From Rhodocollybia butyracea (lineage: Eukaryota; Basidiomycota; Agaricomycetes; Agaricales; Omphalotaceae): a stretch of DNA of 64,000 nucleotides. Under the pieces are notes generated by a model. The model had not been told where the DNA came from. It searched no databases and saw nothing but the letters and a program-made list of their open reading frames with translations. Position numbers and translations under genes: made by a program. Positions 11,127 to 21,919 of this stretch are shown here, one piece after another. Positions within the stretch are counted from its first letter, which is position 1; the number at the start of each line of letters is the position of its first letter. The stretch is from assembly GCA_015501585.1 (NCBI GenBank), contig JADNRY010000096.1, forward strand, positions 146,834-210,833, read 5' to 3'.

Positions 11127-12324
11127 TTAGAGATGGGCACAAATGAGGCATGTGCATGAATATACTCGAATGTATTCGCATTCGGCATTTGAATATGAAT
11201 GCTTATGGCACCACAAATGTGCATTTGGGTATGTAGGTTATTTGTCACCCATATTCACGAATATTCGTGAATATTCTTCAATTAGTACATCAACTTAGGG
11301 CAGCTTTTTAATATTGATACAGCACCGCAACCAGCTGTAATATGTAGGGTGAGTATAACTATGATAGTAACGGCACTAATCACATGAACAAGTTGGTACA
11401 ATACATGCATGCACGCAACCTTTTATGAGGCTCCGCAATGCCCCACCATACCTATTATAACAGTAGTAACTACCTATTACATTAATAGAATACTTACATG
11501 AAGGTACATAAAAATGCACTACTGTTTATGACAGTACTTACCTTGGGAGGGATGGGGAAGGAAACAAAGTTGCGGGACTTTAGGCTCTGTTCAGTAGCAA
11601 GTTCACCCTGAACTCAACGTGAACTTCAAGTTTCAAATTCCTATAATAAGTAAAGTCGAAACCTCGTCTGATGTGATTTTGATGTGATGCCAAGTCTTGC
11701 AACCAGATGCACAGAGCCCTGCACACATACTCTTTTTCTTTCCTCATGGCTTATAAAACAGAAGAGGGAGCCGCTGGCAGTCAACATACATCATTGAATG
11801 GTCAGAAAACGCGTCAACGGGCATCCACAAAGGCCAAAATCCGGTGGGCAGCGCAGTGGTATGCTAGCAGTGGCTTTCTTATCGATTGCACGCGTTAGCG
11901 CACAGTGGTAAGGTGACCGGCAACTGAGGTCTGGATTGTCACTCAGGTAAGGTGTAGATAGTATAAATTGGACTGTAAGTATTGTAAGTATTGATTATGG
12001 GTAAGATATATTAGTAATGGAAGTGCAAAGATATATTAGTAATGGAAGTGCAGGGCCTTAAGAAGTAACATTGGCTGTGGGGGCACCTTCTAAAGGGCCG
12101 CCATGAGTGATTTTTGTTTGGATACTTTCGTGAACATTCACAAATATTTGAATATATTCAAATACTTCATTCGAGGCATTCAAATGTCAGACATTCTCCA
12201 TTCATGTCATTCAAATGACCCCTTCCATGAATGGGCATTCTGGTTGGTAAGTCATTCAAGTGCAAATATGGACTTTTGAAGCTCCATATTTGCACCACGA
12301 ATGGGCATTCATGCCCATCTCTAA
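11127..12324. mobile_element. hAT-like non-autonomous element, about 1.2 kb
   Basis: Ends are TTAGAGATGGGCA at 11127-11139 and the inverse TGCCCATCTCTAA at 12312-12324. Just inside both ends are clusters of ATTCG, GAATATTC and TTGAATATATTCAAATA motifs, typical of hAT subterminal repeats. No 8-bp target duplication is visible in the flanks, and there is no transposase. An unsupported 63-codon frame lies at 11707-11898. Confidence 0.5.
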
Positions 12325-14191
12325 TGCGAGACCTCATCTACAGATATAACACCCTTAGGCAAGAGTCTTACGTTCACACGAAAGAGCACAACAAAGGCTA
12401 TGCAATTGTGTACTCATAGTGTAGAAGAACTACAGTAATTTATGTAATTCGACTAGTTATAGTAATTGAAATGAATAGAATAGAAATTATATCTAATCAT
12501 GTGATAAGATAAGATAAGAGTCGCTATGGAACAAAAGTTAAGGCCGCGCCATAAGGCGTGGCTGGAAGGGAATCAGGCAAGATGGGGAGGAGGCATTACA
12601 CCCTCCCCCACTAGATTAGTACCTAGGGTACTAATTGAACAATATGATGGGATAAATCCCCAGTAAGATGTATTACTGGGGGGACTATCCCTCAGATTCA
12701 TCCATCTGGGGAGACATATCTCCAGATGATGAAGGAGGTCCTGCGGGAGCAGGTCCAGATGAAGAAGGAGCTGGAGCAGTGGCTCCAGCAGCAATGTTAG
12801 TTGTCATCGACAAAGTTGATGCAATAGATGAAGCCTGTGGCACGGGCACAGGTGGCGGGTTGAACACTTGCGGTGCCATAGGCACCACCGTTAGAGTAAG
12901 CTGGACATCTGTGATGGCCGGGTCTATTGTACCTGTAAGAGTACAATAGTGATTGTTGATCCCAGCAGGGAGACAAAGATGAGGGGGCATGCGCCCCCTG
13001 AGTATAGAAGCAGCTAATGCTGCTTCTGCGTGACATGGGTTGAATGTTTGCAGCCAGGTGGCTGCATACAAAGCAGAATCTTCGAGGTCGGCAACAGAGA
13101 TTCCTTGCTCAGCAAAGAATCAGGCAACATCATCAATGGTGCCATTGAGGTAATTAGCAAACAACATTCACGGCGGAGGAGGCAAGGCGATTGTAATCTG
13201 CCCTGTAGCCACTAAATGGCGATAATAATGGTGACAGAGGATAACCTCTGCCGCCAAAAGCAAGTATCTGGACAATACATCCAGAGGGGTTCCAGGAGGC
13301 GGATCAGGCTGCCTTGTATTGATTACCTGGCGTCCACGAATGGAACACTCGCTTACTGCACCATCTTCATGGTACACGATGCCCAAAGGGCGCACTGTCA
13401 GCCCTTGTGGGGTGACGAGATATGCTGCCCGGCATCAGCTGTACCATTTCGAGACAGTAGTGAGAGTTCAGCTCATGGTGCAGAGCCTGCAGGAGCCATT
13501 TGAATGGATGAGGGTCCGGCAGTAGTACTGCTGGACCATCCTACAGGGGCGGGCTTCATATGGCCTTTCCCTTTTTTCTTCTTTTGGGCAGAGTTTTCTC
13601 CATCCAGCGTGCCAGCAGTGATGCCAGCAGCCTTGTCCTGCTTAGCAGTATGGGCAATTGATATGAAAACTGGTTCGAACCAGTTGACAAGCAGAGTTCG
13701 TTGTAACTCACCTATGTGAGTTAGGTCTCCTCTTTGGAGAGATTGGACTTCCTGGTCTAAGACCCAGTATAGAGTCCAATGCTGTGAGGTGTTGTACCCA
13801 TGTCTACCCGCAAACGTAGGTTCACAAAGTATCCTCAGATACCAGATGACTTCTCGGCTGTTAGCCAGGAATATAAGATTTTCTGCTCTAGCAAGGGTAG
13901 CCTTGCAAGCGGTGTGAATCCCATATGAAATGGGAAGTTGTCAATTGTCATTGACTTTGATGAGATTGGCATCTTTGCCATAGCAAATCCGGCCATCAGT
14001 GGCAAAGTAGCCACCATCACTCCTTCGATGAGGGAGTTCTGGCAGTACTGCCGGAGCATCCTTCTGAGTTTCAGGAGGAATGGTGGAAGACAAAGCAGGA
14101 TTGGTACTAAGTACCGCTCCTGTGTAGGAAGAAGACAGAGCAGGTGCTCCTGTCATTGATGGATCCAGGTTCATTGGACCTGCGCTACTAT

Positions 14192-14884
14192 CACTGCCAG
14201 GATATCAATATTTTGCCTCCGTAAAAGGCAAGGAAATATATAACATTTTTCCATTGATTTTTCAGTGTTTTTCTCCCCTGCAAAATATAATTTGTTTCAG
14301 AGGAAAAAGCTGTGGGAAAATAGGTCCTTTTTCACCTGTAAAATAACATAGTTTACACTAGTTATTTTTCCGGAAATATTTGTTATTTTTCTACATTTTT
14401 TGCCACTGAAAAAATGGTTTTATAACAGTGGCAAAATATTGTATTTTTCTTGTGAAAAAGGATTTATTTTACGGCCGGGCCAGCCGGCCCGGACAAAGGA
14501 TTTCTTTGACCCATTCAGCACCCATTTCTTTTCACAGCATATTGATGAACGGGTCAAAGGAACGTTCATCACCCGTTTCTTTTCGCAGCATATTTTTCCT
14601 AAGTAAAATCTTTTGAAAAAGCCAATATATTACAAAGGTCAAAACAAAGCTTTTACAAAGGTAAAAATTATGGAGAAATCACAAATATTTCAAGGGAAAT
14701 AGATTTGGTAAAATATGTACTTTTTCCAGTGGAACAAGCGCCGAAAAAGGTTTTATTTTCCCATACCTTTCACAGATGCAAAACATGATATTTTACAGGG
14801 GACAAAACTACTGCAAAATGAACTGAAAAATGTAATATATTTCCTAGCCTTTTATGGCAGAAAAATACTGATATCTTGGCAGTG
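14192..14884. mobile_element. non-autonomous CACTA/CMC-type element, 693 bp
   Basis: The element begins CACTGCCAGGATATCAATAT and ends with the inverse ATACTGATATCTTGGCAGTG. Arms of roughly 60 bp continue with GCC..TAAAAGGCA and GGAAATATATAACATTTTTC-type sequence. It is flanked by the 3-bp duplication TAT (14189-14191 and 14885-14887). CACTG ends with a 3-bp duplication are the hallmark of the CACTA (EnSpm/CMC) group. The interior is AT-rich with many GTAAAA and TTTTCC repeats and no gene. Removing the element plus one TAT restores the frame of the host gene (FDID to SSAG). Confidence 0.85.
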
Positions 14885-15351
14885 TATCAATGTCGAATGA
14901 CACTGAGTTGTTGTTAGACAAGAATACGGTAGAAGCTGGAGCTTCTACCCATCGGTGTTTACCAGACTGGCTTTCCTCCTTGTAACGAGGAGAGCCATGG
15001 CCATGTCTTGTGGACAAACACCGGCAGTATCCCTCCAACTCGTCTGAATATATGTCGCACCTCTCTTGGAGGCTGCAAATTTCGCGTGCACGCGCTGTGT
15101 TGTCTTAGTCATGCTGTAAATCAGTATACCGTCTCGTAAGAGATGATAAGTCATGGCTAGCGGTGCCAAGCTGGATAGCCAGCTGCACCGCTGATTTGCT
15201 TTTATTAGGGCTGCTCAATTCTTGCATCATTTCATTTCGCCTGCCTCACATCATTTCACAATGACTAAGATTTGACCAAGATAGTGGCGTCTGATGCCGG
15301 TCCGGGCTGTGTACTCTGTACCGTAGCCATTGAAATAAGTTTCCCCTCTTA

Positions 15352-18300
15352 ATGACTATCGCAGAGCTCCAGAAAGAGCTCTCAGATGTAGCCTCACTTA
15401 TTCTCTTTGCTTCTTCGACTTTACAGGAAGATTCAGGGACCGCCAAGGTGAACAACAAAGAAGAAGAGTTGGGTGATCTACTGGAGGAAGATACTCGTTT
15501 CAAGTGGGATGGAGAGGAGGAAACTTGGGAAGAGGATCTGGAATTGGATGAATATGGTGCTGCAGGTCTTCTGGAGCTTCTGGGCCTGAGCTATATGGAC
15601 CTAGCAAGCAGTCTAACTGGAGATGGTAGTCGTGGTCCTTACAATCAGTTTCCCAAACCTTCGGATTTCTTTCAGTGTTGTTTACTTGCTCCAGACCGTA
15701 TATTTCATTCGGTATTGAGGTATGTCATGCACCTCATATGCCCAGTAGGCCTAGATAGTAGCCTTTGACATGGGGGGTGTGATGGCATAGGCAGTTGTTA
15801 TGAAGATCCGCTATTATACAGTAGCGCAATAAAAGCGCTATATTTTGCATGGACTTTGATGTAAGATATCTCCCGAGTACCGGAAAGTTAGTACCGAGAT
15901 CACGCGTATGCACCTCCCGCCTCGAGTTTTCGCTGCCTCCCGCTCACCTCCAGTTTTCCCGAAGCTTAATATAACATTTACACCACTATAAGCTTTACAT
16001 ACCTCACAGCCATACATGCTTTTATGTACACGATCTTGTACACAACCTTGTACATAAGTAAGCCAAATAATGTAAAGTCGTGGCTCCGCCATACAAATAA
16101 TTCGTTCCATTGTTCTCCAATAATCGTAAGTGGCTGATGTATGAATAAACTCTCACTCAACTGTTCAAGCTGCTGTTTGGCTTTGAGAATGTCTCCGATT
16201 CGGAGGCACAAGAGACTACCATCTCATCTTCAATAGATACAGTGAATAACTCATACATTGGATACATATTTTAAGTCTTGAGTAGTAGTGTGCAGTGTAT
16301 AGCAATTAGTAAGGTTGTCTATGTAGTCTATAGGGCTAAATACTATTCCGTGAATATGCTGAACGATGAAGAGAGCTGTGGATGGAGCGTGGGAACGTAC
16401 CGGAAGTGTTTGCCGGTGCTTCCGCTCGCTGTTCTAAACAGTGAACACAGGATGAAGACAATTTCTTATCAAGTGCGGACCTCACGGAAGCTCATGAGGA
16501 TATAGAATCGTTCCTCCTCAAGCAAAAATTACATGCAAATACACGGGTAGTAGCTTGAAACACCCTCTCCTTTGTAAATGGATGGGGTAAAACTCGTGCT
16601 CACCATCTAAAACAACAAGGTCAAGCAAGGAAGACTTGTACTATGGCCTTCAAGCTTGGCCAGTAGGACAGTGTATAATAGCCTTCTATTATCCATTAAA
16701 TTTGGCCACACTTAAGTGGTCTGATGATCTTGACACGACCTTACTTACATTCATTTGAGTCGTTGTACTGTACATTGATCCTTAAAGACCTATTACACAC
16801 TTGAAACTGCTAAACTTGTTCAATAAGTCTAAGTTTGCCATATTATCTTAATATAGCATACTAAAAATCTATCTCCAGTATATCAAGCCCATAGGTAAAT
16901 TTTTTACTTCTTGAGAACACTGTTTTGTCTCGTGAGCATGAGCTGCACTGTATCCCTTTACAAAGGAGAGGTGTTTCAAGCTACTCCCCGTGTATTTGCG
17001 TGTAATTTTTGCTTGAGGAGGAACGATTCTATATCCTCATGAGCTTCCGTGAGGTCCGCACTTGATAAGAAATTGTCTTCATCCTGTGTTCACTGTTTAG
17101 AACAGCGAGCGGAAGCACCGGCAAACACTTCCGGTACGTTCCCACGCTCCATCCACAGCTCTCTTCATCGTTCAGCGTATTCACGAAATAGTATTTAGCC
17201 CTATAGACTACATAGACAACCTTACTAATTGCTATACACTGCACACTACTACTCGAGACTTAAAATATGTATCCAATGTATGAGTTATTAACTGTATCTA
17301 TTGAAGATGAGATGGTAGTCTCTTGTGCCTCCGAATCGGAGACATTCTCAAAGCCAAACAGCAGCTTGAACAGTTGAGCGAGAGTTTATTCATACATCAA
17401 CCACTTATGATTATTGGAGAACAACAGAGAACAATGGAACGAGTTATTTGTATGGCGGAGTCACGACTTTACATGCCCTTATTAGGCTTACTTATGTTAC
17501 AAGGTCGTGTACAAGGTCGTGTACATAAAATGTATGGCTGTGAGGTTTTTAAAGCTTATAGTGGTGTAAATGTTATATTAAGCTTCCCTACATTGGGTTT
17601 CCTTGCTTTGAAGACTTGCAAGAAACAAGTAGGATAATTGAAGAGCAGATAGGCTTTCCTCAATGCTGTGGGAGTGGTGATGGATCGCTGATTCGGTTTG
17701 ACGAAAAGCCTTTGGAAAACGGGACACAATACATGGGCCGGAAGCATTTTTTTGGGGTACGTTGGCTAATTTCCTGTCTGTCATTGTTGCTCTAATGTAT
17801 GTACTCCTTTAGGCTGCCATTCAAGCCACTGTTGACCACCGCACAAGGATTACATCGTACAAAATTGGATGGCCTGCAGCTGTGACCGATTCAAGGATCT
17901 GGAAGCAATCACACTTCTGGAAACATTGTGCAACTTATCTTCCCGATGGCTATTATGTTTTGGTTGATAAAGGTGTGTGTTTACAATGAAAATGTGATAA
18001 TGTTCTCTCATTCTTTGCATCACAGGATACCCTTCCTCTCCATACACTGTGCGACCTTTCAGTGAGCCTGAACTTGCAAAAGCTACGCCACGTGACCGTA
18101 AACGGATGCGCAACTTCAACTACAAGCTATTGTCTGTTCGTATCAGTGTAGAGCATGTATTTGGGCAGCTAAAGGGTCGCTTTCCTTCACTCCGCTGTAT
18201 GGGACCACATGAAGATGTCACTTGCATCTACCGTGTCATTGAAGCTCTTATGATATTGCATAACATGTGTATCTTTCACAGCGATCATCCAGAGAGCATC

Positions 18301-18486
18301 TGGCAGATTATTCTTCAGGATGATAACTTATTTCGTGATGGTGATGGATATGAAACAGCAGTCATTGATGGGCTTCCAAATAACCCAGACAGAGAAACAG
18401 ATGCCTCACTTCGTGAAGCTGGTTACTGTATGCAAATCGAAATCCTAGACCAAGTGTTTCCTGCTCATTTGTATAACCACATATGA
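15352..18486 (+). pseudogene. Harbinger DDE transposase (DDE_Tnp_4 type), interrupted
   Basis: The N-terminal exon (15352-15719) is acidic and ends LAPDRIFHSVLR before a GTATGT donor. After the palindromic insertion the gene resumes near 17589 with exons 17589-17756, 17813-17972 and 18026-18486. The introns are short and have clean borders. Catalytic residues are present: Asp in GSGDGSLIRF, Asp in LVDKGYPSSPYTVRP and Glu in RISVEHVFGQLKGRF, plus the VTDSRIWKQS block. The central part between the N-terminal exon and the first Asp (helix-turn-helix-like region in relatives) is not found, so this copy should be inactive. The C-terminal part is intact to LYNHI. Confidence 0.85.
15731..17585. mobile_element. 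long palindromic element X, copy 1
   Basis: Arms of about 620 bp (15962-16578 and 16958-17585) are inverse copies at high identity, around a spacer of about 380 bp. The outer arm ends are AAGCTTAATATAACATTTAC and its inverse. An outer segment present only on the left (15731-15961) contains GACATGGGGGGTGTGATGGC and the mini-hairpin GCGCAATAAAAGCGC. The same segment occurs at both sides of copy 2. The arms carry mirrored frames starting MCLRIGDILKAKQQLEQLSE. These are most likely by-products, though their preservation in both arms is noted. Exact ends are uncertain. Confidence 0.75.
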
Positions 18487-18518
18487 TTAGAAAAAGATAT
18501 GAATTACTAAAACTAAGG

Positions 18519-19733
18519 CTAATTTTTCTTAACGATAGTAGAGAAAATAAAGCTCTGAAGTTCAGTCCGCATTTCATCTGTAATGAAGGGATCCGTCAAC
18601 AGCTCCCTTGCACAATTCACCTGCTCCTTCTCCTCAAGCAATTTAAGTCTCCGCTCCTCCAGTTGATGCTTCTTCTCGTCAAGCCCTACTTTATTGTTCA
18701 AGTAAGATGTGATCGAAGTTGTTGTTTCTTGGAATTGGTCGCGCGCACGGGATGCACGAGAGGTGCTGGCAGGCTTAGCTGTGGGTGTGTTAACTTTGTT
18801 GGCAGGTGTTTTGGGTGCTGCGACCTTCTCCAACTTGGGCAATACTATGTTATTGTCATCCAAATCATCCATGGTTGTCAAATCCAGCATACTTTCAGAG
18901 CAAGAAACATTTCCAGCACGGAAAGCTTCAGGCTTGAGTGGAGAGATGTCTGATGCGGAACTAATGTTCAGCATGCGCTCAGTCTTGGGATTACTATTGA
19001 GACTGTAATAAAATGTGAGCGCTATGCACGAGAAAGGAAATGACTGACATACCGATCCGCAAATAGCTGGTACCAGCCTTTATCCATCCATTTCTTCATC
19101 TTCTCGAAAGTCAAAGAACCAATTTCCTCTCCCAAGTCCTTTGCACGGGCCATCTTCCATTTGAAACCCTCCTTTTCATCTTTGTCAGCATCGCCTCCGC
19201 CCCCAGTAATCTTGTGAATTGCATGGATGGCCCTGTAGAGCTTCACAGAGCGACCATAAAAGCTTTCGCAGGCTGCCAAATCGCGGGTTTTGACCTCTGC
19301 GGCAGCCTAATAAACAGAAATGAATCAGAATACAATGTACATTGAATTGCAAGCACGTACATCTTTAAAAACTCTCTTTGGATGGACTTGAAGGGTCTCC
19401 CACTTACTGTCTCTGTCTGGGCCAAGAATAAATTTGAATAGCATTGCGGCTTCTGTGTCAGACCAGTGCCCTTTTCCTGGTTCCTTTTTGATCTCCTTTT
19501 TGGGCTTTTTTGGTTTTGTGGCATTGGGAGAGGGACTCGGAGAAGCTGATCGCTTGCCTACAGTCTGTGTAGGCTGCTGAGTCTCTGTTAGAGGTTGACG
19601 TTGAGGCGATTTTGACAACCTCTCGTCTTGATCTTCCAATGTCTTTGCTGCATCTAAAAGTGCTTGGACAGGGTCCTTAATAATTTTCTAGTTAGTAAAA
19701 TTACTTCCAGGCATATAAGTAGTGTCCTACCAT
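18519..19733 (-). CDS. Myb/SANT-like DNA-binding protein of the Harbinger transposon
   Basis: In PIF/Harbinger elements the second gene encodes a SANT/Myb-like protein that binds transposon ends and brings the transposase to DNA. Exons read 19361-19687, 19053-19306 and 18519-19002. A first exon of only ATG at 19731-19733 is followed at once by GTAGG, and the next exon starts KIIKDPVQALLDAAK. A basic stretch KPKKPKKEIKKEPGKG may be a nuclear signal. It is followed by the SANT-like HWSDTEAAMLFKFILG and W-E-T-L-Q, then AACESFYGRSVKLYRAI. The C-terminus (DEKKHQLEERRLKLLEEKEQ) is a coiled coil. No stop interrupts it, so it may be intact. The start depends on the ATG-only exon. Confidence 0.75.
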
Positions 19734-20917
19734 GCAAAATACAACTTTCAAGGTATAGGATGCCACGGAAATATGGGGAAAAAACAGGTTTATTCAGAAT
19801 CTACTAGCACTACACTGTATGGCCAATCATTGGAAACTAATATCTTGGCGTTGCAAAATGATGTGAGGCGGGCGAAATGAAACGATGCAAGAATTGAGCA
19901 GCCCTATTGTTCGACACATTGTGTTGATGGTGTTGCCGGTAGTACTCCTCTTGAGCGTTACCAGTGGCAGTCCAACTAGGTGAATGCCTCTGTCGAATGC
20001 TGGAAGAAGTTTTGGCAATGAGGACAAATCCCCATGTTCAAAATCTCGTGAAGACGACACCTTATATTAGGGTGGAATGTCCATGATAACTGGTGTCCAA
20101 CGTTGTTGGATACCTGGTTGAAAGCCATCGATGATGACCCCGTACCTGCCATGTTACTGGCTTGTTGTAATCCCGCTGGTTCAGCAGGATATGCATTCAC
20201 TGTGCTGGCGGGTTTGTCAATGCGCCAACTGTTTGTTGATTAGGCATCAATTGATTGCTCAGTTGAGCCGGTATGGAAGGTGGAGATAGCGCTGGTTGCC
20301 CAGCGCCATCATTTTGTTGTTGTTGCTGCTGAGGCAGTGACAGTGTTTTGTTGTCTTTCAACGGCGTGTCTTTCTCCATGATGGTGAAAGAGTAAGTTGG
20401 GAAAGATAAATTTTTCTTTTCCTTTTTATAGGCACAACATCCTGATTGTGGTTGTACATAAGGCACAGCCACCAAATGTGATTGTTGGGGCAATCTTTTA
20501 CTAAAAGAAGCAAATACCGTTGCTTCTGTGTGATTCTATCATATAGAATATTTTGACTGCCAGAATGGAGACCTAACCGGTCGTCCGTGGAAGTCGTTGC
20601 CAGTCGTTGATGCCTTGAAGTTCTAGATATCTATCTAGAGTGACTAGGTCCTTACATGTTGTGTACGGTTCTGTGGTGGTATCACCAAGATTCCATTTAA
20701 TATGGAATAGTATTTTTCCGAGTTGGCCATCCCAATGATGTCCGATTATTTCATCGACTAACCATTCCACTGTGGATGGTTCGCCAAAATTGTATGGCTC
20801 TGCTACAGAGCGCATAGGGAATAATGCATCATCGTTAGGATGATGCTTGCATATTAGCGATACGTGGAAGTTATTGTGTATTCCATGCTTTGCCAACTCT
20901 GTTGGCAATCCGATTTC

Positions 20918-20987
20918 TAGGACCATACCCCGTCATCGAGGTACACCCCTACTAGGGGGTGTACCTCGACGACGGGGTATGGTCCTA
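20918..20987. repeat. near-perfect 70-nt hairpin within the gypsy gene
   Basis: TAGGACCATACCCCGTC and CGAGGTACACCCC run into their inverse copy with a loop of only a few bases and one or two mismatches. It lies between the integrase tail (KFLGPYPVVEVHP) and the chromodomain part (LEIGLPTELAKHG), where relatives have no such repeat. It shifts the frame. Confidence 0.8.
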
Positions 20988-21658
20988 AGAATTTTGGTAA
21001 GAGGTTGGTAGCCCTCCCCCTCAGCAAATTTAAGTTCTTTGTCAATAGGTAAACTAAATCATTTAGTTTAATTTTGGGTTCATCCCTTCTGTGCTTATTA
21101 GCATGGAAGGTTTGTTTTACCCTTGCCTCGATAAGACTATTGTGGGCATCAGAGAGGTGCTGAAGGGCACAATCTGTGAATTTGTGTACACCCGGCGAGA
21201 CTTTTGCATTGCTCAGGTATTCGCGAACCATGGATGGCATGTACCCTCCATCTACCTCAAAGGGAGCATACCCTGTGCTCTTGTTTACACTGGAATTCAA
21301 TGCAAATTCCATCATTGGCCATTTTTCTACCCAGTCTTTTTGGTCTGCTTTGACCATTGACCATAGGATTTGGCCAATTGAACAATTTACTTGTTCAGTT
21401 ATTCCATCCATTTGGGGGTGGAATGATGTAGACATTAGGAGCTTTGCTCCTAGTAAATGGTGTACTTCACACCACCATTGTGACGTGAATTTTGAGTCTC
21501 TGTCTGAGACAACAGACTTAAGTAGTCCATGTAATTTCACGATCTCCTTTACGAAGATCCATGATAACTGCAATGCAGTTATCGTTGTTTTCACAGGTAT
21601 AAGGTGTACTCGTGAGGTCATCCTGTTGGGATTGATAATCAATCCTGACACCCTACAA

Positions 21659-21919
21659 TGGTGAGATGTATGTGTTATGTGTAAATGCCCTTGTCTATAT
21701 AATCAACCTAGGGGGTTGGATCAAAAGATATCCATGTAATGCCTTATAATGGTTGAGGACACTAGGGCACCTCTGTCACTACATTGATGAGATACCAAGT
21801 AGTTGTAACCATGGCCAGATAGCTCAGTTGGTTAGAGCATCTTGGGATTTCACCAGAAGGTCCTGGGTTCAATTCCCAGTCTGGACACTTTGTATAAATA
21901 CCTTTAACACATCCTACAA
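21659..21919 (+). mobile_element. tRNA-containing short insertion in the gypsy gene (SINE-like)
   Basis: About 250 bp is inserted between two 11-bp direct repeats, ACACCCTACAA (21648-21658) and ACATCCTACAA (21909-21919), one mismatch apart. Taking out the insert and one repeat leaves the integrase frame open across the joint (CVVRICR to NPNRMTSRV). The insert holds a tRNA-like sequence near its 3' side and a short AT-rich tail. The duplication length suggests LINE-type target-primed integration. In a classical SINE the tRNA part is at the 5' end, so the arrangement here is unusual. Confidence 0.65.
21813..21886 (+). tRNA. tRNA-like sequence, degenerate
   Basis: A 74-nt sequence shows a D arm (GCTC-AGTTGGTTA-GAGC), a variable part AGGTC, a perfect T arm (CTGGG-TTCAATT-CCCAG) and an acceptor stem GGCCAGA/TCTGGAC with one mismatch. 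The A and B box promoter sequences are present. The anticodon arm has one base too many (stem-like TCTTGG opposite CCAGA), so the anticodon cannot be assigned. It is probably a pseudo-tRNA carried by the SINE-like insertion. Confidence 0.6.

Larger units (their letters stand above)
15207..19905. mobile_element. PIF/Harbinger DNA transposon, about 4.7 kb
   Basis: Terminal inverted repeats of about 50 bp: the left starts AGGGCTGCTCAATTCTTGCA, and the right ends with its inverse TGCAAGAATTGAGCAGCCCT at 19905. The flanking 3-bp duplication is ATT (15204-15206 and 19906-19908). It carries the two genes expected for this superfamily, a DDE transposase (+) and a Myb/SANT-like protein (-). They are convergent with only 32 bp between their stop codons. 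A palindromic element (15731-17585) sits inside the transposase gene and appears to have replaced part of it. The insertion lies in an exon of the gene described at 12573-20379. Confidence 0.9.
12573..20379 (-). pseudogene. unrecognised gene split by two transposons
   Basis: The frame begins MEKDTPLKD at 20379, with a poly-Gln run (near 20310-20330) and a Pro/Gln-rich region. It changes frame near 20205 and again near 19990. It then reads TGNAQEEYYRQHHQHN up to the Harbinger element (19908). It resumes at 15206 as KSKSAVQLAIQLGTASHD with one TAA near 15110, reaches SVSFDID at the CACTA-type element (14887), and resumes at 14191 as SSAGPMNLDPSM. A well-preserved stretch follows (DGRICYGKDANLIKVND, GFTPLARLPLLEQKI). 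A TGA then replaces an expected Trp codon near 13834, and broken Pro/Ala-rich fragments run to 12573. I do not recognise the family. The first part looks coiled-coil like. It is clearly a dead copy of a once continuous protein of several hundred residues. Confidence 0.65.

Noticed and set aside
12685..13071. 128-residue Pro/Ala-rich frame as a separate gene
   Set aside because: It lies in line with the degraded gene upstream and lacks its own start or motif, so it was kept as part of that pseudogene.
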